This document shows positions 61,401 to 64,000 of a stretch of 64,000 bases of DNA, one piece after another (within the stretch, counting starts at the first letter, position 1; every line of letters begins with the position of its first letter). The position numbers and the translations under genes were made by a program. The DNA comes from Cynocephalus volans (taxonomy: Eukaryota > Chordata > Mammalia > Dermoptera > Cynocephalidae): the NCBI RefSeq assembly GCF_027409185.1, contig NC_084462.1, positions 155,421,490-155,485,489 on the forward strand, written 5' to 3'. Under the pieces are notes generated by a model. The model had not been told where the DNA came from. It saw only the letters and a list, made by a program, of their open reading frames with translations, and made no database searches.

Positions 61401-64000
61401 ATCTCCTCCAGGGATGACCCTGATGGAGACTTTTACAACTGGGGTAGACCTCAGTCTGCTCTGCAGGCAGCAAAGTGGCCAGTTTGAATGGTGCGCTAAT
61501 CTCAGAGTGGAAGGCTGCCAGGCACTGGCCGGGATGCACTGGGTGGCTCCCCACTCTCCCGGAGCCCTGGAGACTCATCAGACGGTGCTCACAGAGACTG
61601 GTCTTCCCCCAAAGCCTCAGGCTAGCTTAGTGCACAGGTACTGCACTCCTCCTAAACTCATCCACCGCACAGCACTACCTGCACCTTCTGCTGCCTGGTC
61701 TTGACACAATCCCCCAGACTCTGCTCCCATTGACCCCAGCCACCCTGGAAGCCCTGGATGCCAGAGCAAATACCTGTGCAGTAGGCTTGGCTGGGGTGCA
61801 GCCGGTAGCCGGGGCTGCAGACACATTTGTATCCTTCTGGGAGGTTCACGCAGGTTCCAGGGCCACAGATGTTGGTGGCTCCAGCAGCACATCTATCAAT
61901 TCCTATGGGAGACAGAGCAAAGCAGAGGTTATGGCAGGGTGGGGGTGGGAGAGGGTGGAGCCGGGATATAGGGGCCTCAGAAGTCTGCCCACCTTAGCCA
62001 GGCCCTACCATATCCATGCATAGCATGACCTTCTATAAGAGCCCATGAGACCTCCACTTGGGCCCTTAGCCCTACCAGGTTGGAGCTCGCAGTAGTGCAT
62101 CCCCCTGACTGAGACCTAATAGGGTCTAGTAACTCATATTCCCAGGGAACGGCCTTCCTCCTAAGGCCTCCAACCTGACCTCACTCTGAATACAGACCTG
62201 GCTCTCACCCACAGTGTCCAGTGAGAGCCCTCCCTGGCAACTCCTGCCCATTTTCCACTAGACAGATGGACAGACCTGGTAAGTAGGGTGCACGAGGAAA
62301 ACTGCCAGGGGAAAATGGGACAGGTGGGCTGGGGCCGATTGAGCAGGGCCTTGAATGCCACATTGAGACTGGCCTGTAAGCATGGGGGTCATGGAAGGTG
62401 GGAGTGGATCAGAGCCACTCAGAAAGGCCACTCAGGCAGCAAGATGGCTGATGGACTGGTACGGGGGAGCACAGGGCCTCTAGAAACCTGTTGAAATAAT
62501 TTAAATGAGTCTGCCTTTGGTGGTAGTAAGGGGTGAAAAGTCGGGAGACAGGTGCTGAATTGAGAAACAGTTTGGAGGCAGACTCACTGGGACTCAGGGC
62601 TGAGGATGTATAGAGGCAGATTCTGGCTTTTTTGAGTTGTATCCCTAATACTAGAAAAGTACCTGAAACTTAGAATGTGCCAAATGAATGAATGAATGGC
62701 ACTTTCAGCCTCTGTGTCTGTCCTGACATCTTAGCCTGAAGCCCACATGCCCAGGGCTCCTGCCCTGTCCCTACAGCTTTGAGCACCCTGGAGACCCAAG
62801 GTAATGGGCTGGGAAGTCCTTTGTAGGTACATAGTGGGAGAGGGCATGCATCAGAGCACACATGTGCACAGGGAGCAGCAGCGACAACACCAGCCTTGTG
62901 TCCCTTGAACCAAGTTCTCAGACAATGAGCCTTTGAGGAGGGTACATTCCAGAGCAAGGTGGATTTGCCAGGCATCTCCCCCACACCCGCCCCCTGTCCG
63001 CCATCATTGTAGCTGACCAGAGGGAGAGGAATGCAGGCTCTCAGACAACCTTGAGAAATAGAACCGTATTCCTTCCCCAAAATCAGCCCTCTCCGTGGGC
63101 AGAAGGTTTTCTGATGCCAGGGCACTTTGCTGACTCAGGGTAAACAGCCTGGAAGAGCCAGGCTCACAGAGCCTCCTGCTCCATGTGCTCCCCTTCCTTG
63201 AGAGGGCCCCTGGCTTCTCCTGGAAGACCCCCAGTTTCCCTGGAGGACTCTGAGTAAGACAGTCCCCCAAAGCACCCCTTCTTTTCCCTCTTCCTGGGCT
63301 TGAGCAGTGCTCCAGACAGAGCTCCTGTTTTCACTAGGGGGACCCTGTGCTCTTTGTAAGATGAGGCCAGGGCTCCAGAGCCTGGACAGGAGTGCAGTGG
63401 ACACTGTTCATGTGGTCCGGGAGGCAAAGGAGGGATTCTACTCATGCCCCTGCCCTGGAGTCAGCTCTAGACAGCCACAGCTCACAGGGTAGGATAAAGA
63501 GAACCTCAAAGGGCTGGCTGTAGCTACCTGGGGAGCCCAGGGTCACCAGCACATCGGTGGAAGGGGTCACTTGCTCTTCTTCCTGGATCTCTGGAATCCT
63601 CTGACCAGGCAGTGGTGGCGTTGGTCTTCCTATGGTCTCTGCTGCAGAGGAGAGAAGGGAACAGGTGGCTGGCAGTGGCCCTTCCCCACTCCTTGCTGTT
63701 CAGACTCCCAGGAATCAGGGGTGGAGCCTAGCGTGGGTCACTCTTGTGCCTCCTAGACTCCTGAAACTTGACCTGGCCCCATCTAGGGTCAGAGAATCTG
63801 AGAGCTCTAACAGGCCTTAGAGCGCATACAGTCTCACCCTCCATTTCACAGGCAAGGAGACTGAGGCTAGCAGAAATGGCCCCTTGTCCAAGGCCAGCCA
63901 GCTTGTCGGAGGCAGAGCTGAAGCCTGGATGTCCTGACTCCCACTTCAGCATTCTTTTCCATCTGTTTGCCAAGTGTTTTACAGTTTACAGAGCTCTGCC
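39320..64000 (-). CDS. LTBP2: LTBP2, latent TGF-beta-binding protein 2 (3' part, spliced, minus strand)
   Basis: LTBP2 is a large secreted glycoprotein of the fibrillin/LTBP superfamily that associates with fibrillin-1 microfibrils and is needed in the ciliary zonule. Unlike its paralogues it does not bind latent TGF-beta. Human defects cause congenital glaucoma and microspherophakia. Twenty-two coding exons totalling 3,050 nt (about 1,015 residues plus stop) are present. Every exon begins in phase 1, as is typical of EGF-module genes. In order (N to C) they encode a Pro-rich hinge, 13 EGF-like modules, TB module 3 (two exons), two EGF modules, TB module 4 (two exons), and two EGF modules ending PHCAAKE. 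The calcium-binding EGF signature D(I/V)(D/N)EC and the C-x-N-T hydroxylation motif recur. Identity as LTBP2 rests on the recalled human C-terminus and on synteny. By human numbering these would be exons 15-36; the upstream exons lie beyond 64,000. Confidence 0.95.
39342..39347 (-). terminator. LTBP2: LTBP2 polyadenylation signal (candidate)
   Basis: AATAAA on the minus strand in gcggaataaagaaatg. A T/G-rich stretch (cttgtttttatttcg) lies downstream of it on the same strand, as expected for a cleavage site. Confidence 0.65.
40492..40637 (-). CDS. LTBP2: LTBP2 last coding exon: final cbEGF module
   Basis: Acceptor ...tttcctcttag. It encodes the calcium-binding EGF module [17 protein letters not shown]... 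with NTEGSY and ends PPHCAAKE, stop TAG at 40,492-40,494. It is nearly identical to the human LTBP2 C-terminus as recalled. Confidence 0.96.
41050..41199 (-). CDS. LTBP2: LTBP2 coding exon: EGF module (EECGILNGC)
   Basis: Acceptor ...cctatcag, donor GTGG|GTAAGT. It encodes [20 protein letters not shown], then [16 protein letters not shown], the penultimate EGF-like module. Confidence 0.96.
42259..42540 (-). CDS. LTBP2: LTBP2 coding exon: end of TB module 4 and linker
   Basis: Acceptor ...tccctgacag, donor CCAG|GTCTGT. It begins [18 protein letters not shown], carrying the eighth cysteine of the TB module. It then encodes the tyrosine- and proline-rich linker ([20 protein letters not shown]) specific to LTBP2, up to ASHP. 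Confidence 0.95.
42784..42951 (-). CDS. LTBP2: LTBP2 coding exon: first part of TB module 4
   Basis: Acceptor ...gtgccaccag, donor ACTG|GTGAGG. It encodes [20 protein letters not shown] with cysteines one to seven of the 8-Cys module, including the triple ECCCQ. Confidence 0.95.
43028..43165 (-). CDS. LTBP2: LTBP2 coding exon: cbEGF module (DHDECQD)
   Basis: Acceptor ...caccatcacag, donor ATGG|GTGAGT. It encodes [20 protein letters not shown], then [18 protein letters not shown]. Confidence 0.95.
43478..43606 (-). CDS. LTBP2: LTBP2 coding exon: cbEGF module (DADECLMFG)
   Basis: Acceptor ...ctcccgcag, donor GAGG|GTGAGG. It encodes [20 protein letters not shown], then [20 protein letters not shown], the first module after TB3. 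Confidence 0.95.
43680..43865 (+). repeat. MIR SINE (intronic)
   Basis: 'gctctgccacttactagttg', 'gcctcagtttccctcctaaa' and 'cacacagcaagcacttaagg' give a well-preserved MIR in sense, inside an LTBP2 intron. Confidence 0.88.
44335..44418 (-). CDS. LTBP2: LTBP2 coding exon: end of TB module 3
   Basis: Acceptor ...ttcctacacag, donor ACAG|GTAACC. This 84-nt exon encodes [19 protein letters not shown], then MFGQTMYT, with the last cysteine of TB3. It is too short to show as an open frame of its own. Confidence 0.94.
44540..44731 (-). CDS. LTBP2: LTBP2 coding exon: first part of TB module 3
   Basis: Acceptor ...ttacatacag, donor TCAG|GTAAGG. It encodes the short linker [19 protein letters not shown] and then cysteines one to seven, with [19 protein letters not shown]. 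The upstream acceptor was preferred to a closer cag at 44,690 because the linker matches the human protein. Confidence 0.92.
44805..45065 (-). repeat. MIR SINE, antisense, with (ATT)n run
   Basis: 'aacaaccctatgaggtgggt', an (att)n(atc)n tract at 44,896-44,920, 'ttacagatgaagaaattgag' and 'ctctttccagtataccaccc' give antisense MIR. Confidence 0.85.
45658..45801 (-). CDS. LTBP2: LTBP2 coding exon: cbEGF module (DVNECELML)
   Basis: Acceptor ...catgcctggcag, donor GGAG|GTAAGG. It encodes [20 protein letters not shown], then [20 protein letters not shown], the last EGF module before TB3. Confidence 0.96.
46384..46509 (-). CDS. LTBP2: LTBP2 coding exon: cbEGF module (DIDECANDT)
   Basis: Acceptor ...gccccacag, donor ATTG|GTGAGA. 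It encodes [20 protein letters not shown], then [20 protein letters not shown]. Confidence 0.96.
46803..46934 (-). CDS. LTBP2: LTBP2 coding exon: cbEGF module (DINECEDHG)
   Basis: Acceptor ...tctgagaatag, donor ATTG|GTGAGC. It encodes [20 protein letters not shown], then [18 protein letters not shown]. The unusual cysteine spacing RCVxGCQ is shared with the human module. Confidence 0.95.
47611..47733 (-). CDS. LTBP2: LTBP2 coding exon: cbEGF module (DVDECAATD)
   Basis: Acceptor ...ctccattctag, donor GTGG|GTAAGG. It encodes [20 protein letters not shown], then [19 protein letters not shown]. Confidence 0.96.
48172..48297 (-). CDS. LTBP2: LTBP2 coding exon: cbEGF module (DVDECLGEE)
   Basis: Acceptor ...cttccctacag, donor GAGG|GTGAGG. 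It encodes [20 protein letters not shown], then [20 protein letters not shown]. Confidence 0.96.
48399..48521 (-). CDS. LTBP2: LTBP2 coding exon: cbEGF module (DVDECEDPQ)
   Basis: Acceptor ...tctcctgcag, donor GAGG|GTGAGT. It encodes [20 protein letters not shown], then [19 protein letters not shown]. Only 101 bp of intron separate it from the next exon in transcription order (48,172-48,297). Confidence 0.96.
49353..49478 (-). CDS. LTBP2: LTBP2 coding exon: cbEGF module (DLDECAFPG)
   Basis: Acceptor ...atctgcccag, donor GAAG|GTAAGA. It encodes [20 protein letters not shown], then [20 protein letters not shown]. Confidence 0.96.
49885..50010 (-). CDS. LTBP2: LTBP2 coding exon: cbEGF module (DVDECASRA)
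   Basis: Acceptor ...cctgtttcag, donor GAAG|GTAACC. It encodes [20 protein letters not shown], then [20 protein letters not shown]. Confidence 0.96.
50248..50370 (-). CDS. LTBP2: LTBP2 coding exon: cbEGF module (DVNECLTPG)
   Basis: Acceptor ...tctcccacag, donor CAAG|GTACAG, a rather weak donor. It encodes [20 protein letters not shown], then [19 protein letters not shown]. Confidence 0.96.
51412..51531 (-). CDS. LTBP2: LTBP2 coding exon: cbEGF module (DINECHHPG)
   Basis: Acceptor ...ttgttttacag, donor GTGG|GTAAGG. It encodes [20 protein letters not shown], then [18 protein letters not shown]. Confidence 0.96.
53755..53850 (+). repeat. LINE-2 3' end fragment
   Basis: 'ggctggcacacggctggcac' followed by 'tcaacaaatgtttgctgacc' is the L2 3' terminus in sense. 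Confidence 0.6.
54575..54745 (-). repeat. MIR SINE, antisense
   Basis: 'tttactgagggtctatacat', 'agcactttgtatacattagc' and 'ttcagtcctcacaagaactt' give antisense MIR. Confidence 0.75.
56041..56160 (-). CDS. LTBP2: LTBP2 coding exon: cbEGF module (DIDECQQPD)
   Basis: Acceptor ...gtgtttgcag, donor CAAG|GTAAGC. It encodes [20 protein letters not shown], then [18 protein letters not shown]. Confidence 0.96.
56650..57005 (+). repeat. LINE-2 fragment
   Basis: 'tggtcatgccactcccctgc', 'ttgcatgtgcccctgggtat' and 'aggcctttgtttacacaaat' follow the L2 3' region. Confidence 0.6.
57045..57180 (+). repeat. MIR SINE fragment
   Basis: 'gcagattaaatgagataatc', 'aagggcttagcatagagcct' and a closing (att)n give MIR in sense. 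Confidence 0.7.
57190..57575 (+). repeat. LINE-2 fragment
   Basis: 'tccaagctcctcagcctggc', 'gagctgttcccttgcctgga' and 'aatacatgtttactgaaggc' match the L2 3' end. Confidence 0.65.
57905..58570 (+). repeat. Old L1 (L1M) ORF2 fragment, sense
   Basis: Reading the plus strand with shifts gives ORF2p-like phrases such as KDFLNKAFK and [15 protein letters not shown], followed by 'aatgagatgtcaccttatga', a block seen just after them in L1 ORF2. It is heavily decayed. Confidence 0.7.
59220..59445 (+). repeat. MIR SINE
   Basis: 'cacctctctgagccacaatt', 'cattataaaatgggggtaag' and 'gtgcccgttaaatggtagcg' give MIR in sense. Confidence 0.75.
59661..60087 (+). mobile_element. Solitary MaLR-type LTR (THE1/MST/MLT1 group)
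   Basis: A 427-bp block starting TGTAG and ending TAATACA. It contains 'ggaactgtaagcaataaat' with the AATAAA signal at 60,014-60,019 and 'cacccagtttcaggtatttt' just before the end, the typical 3' half of MaLR LTRs. Near-identical 5-bp flanks (acctc / acttc) are at 59,656-59,660 and 60,088-60,092, as expected for an LTR insertion. No internal retroviral genes are attached. Confidence 0.85.
60904..61032 (-). CDS. LTBP2: LTBP2 coding exon: EGF module (DDNECLRDP)
   Basis: Acceptor ...tcccatcag, donor CAAG|GTAAGC. It encodes [20 protein letters not shown], then [20 protein letters not shown]. Confidence 0.95.
61774..61902 (-). CDS. LTBP2: LTBP2 coding exon: EGF module (GIDRCAAG)
   Basis: Acceptor ...tctcccatag, donor ACAG|GTATTT. 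It encodes [20 protein letters not shown], then [20 protein letters not shown]. This is the first module of the central EGF array. It lacks the D-x-D-E calcium signature of the others. Confidence 0.95.
61903..63527 (-). other. LTBP2: LTBP2 intron, 1.6 kb
   Basis: GT-AG intron between the hinge exon and the first EGF exon. No gene or confident repeat is seen. Confidence 0.7.
63528..63641 (-). CDS. LTBP2: LTBP2 coding exon: proline-rich hinge
   Basis: It encodes (A/E)[17 protein letters not shown], then [20 protein letters not shown], the non-modular segment before the central EGF array. The [18 protein letters not shown] part is shared with human LTBP2 as recalled. Donor CCCAG|GTAGCT. The acceptor is tandem (ctctgcagcag): the boundary given uses the first AG, and the second gives an end at 63,638. 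Confidence 0.88.
63642..64000 (-). other. LTBP2: LTBP2 intron (partial), with a MIR-like relic
   Basis: Intron sequence upstream of the hinge exon, cut by the window edge. A MIR-like antisense block ('ccatttcacaggcaaggaga', 'ggcagagctgaagcctggat') lies at about 63,830-63,980. Confidence 0.6.

Overview
This window is nuclear DNA of a placental mammal. It matches, in gene order and orientation, the segment that on human chromosome 14q24.3 carries NPC2, ISCA2 and LTBP2. The best clue to the species is its young SINEs: monomers and dimers derived from tRNA-Ile, the kind described as t-SINEs of Dermoptera. I therefore infer a colugo (Galeopterus or Cynocephalus). No Alu or 7SL-derived repeat was seen.

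Layout. Positions 1-23,140 hold no recognisable gene; by human synteny this is the intergenic space on the SYNDIG1L side of NPC2. It contains a 5'-truncated L1 with perfect target-site duplications, two t-SINEs, a 5S rRNA retropseudogene, a 147-bp tandem duplication, an X-box-like palindrome cluster, a nearly full-length but broken mariner transposon, and many old MIR and L2 fragments. NPC2 runs on the minus strand from the CpG island near 32.7 kb down to a poly(A) signal at 23.16 kb (five exons). ISCA2 starts 471 bp away on the plus strand (start codon to start codon) and has four compact exons (33,119-34,298). The two share a TATA-less bidirectional promoter. Positions 34,300-39,320 are a tail-to-tail intergenic region with a palindromic MITE, a short mariner MITE, L1M fragments, t-SINEs and a retrocopied tRNA-Gly 5' half. 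From about 39,320 to the right edge lies the 3' part of LTBP2 on the minus strand: 22 coding exons, about 1,015 residues, with 17 EGF-like modules and two complete TGF-beta-binding (8-Cys) modules. The 5' exons of LTBP2 are beyond the window.

The three genes act separately: NPC2 carries cholesterol in the lysosome lumen, ISCA2 helps assemble mitochondrial [4Fe-4S] clusters, and LTBP2 is a microfibril-associated matrix glycoprotein. Only NPC2 and ISCA2 are physically linked in regulation, through the shared promoter.

No new multi-gene system is visible. The points most worth a second look are the loss of the expected GT donor at the last NPC2 intron, a GC-AG intron in ISCA2, a NAGNAG acceptor in LTBP2, the tRNA-Gly half-molecule retrocopy, and the mariner family represented by a parent-like copy and two 80-bp derivatives. 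Exon boundaries were read by eye from splice sites, reading phase and recalled human proteins; no alignment was run.
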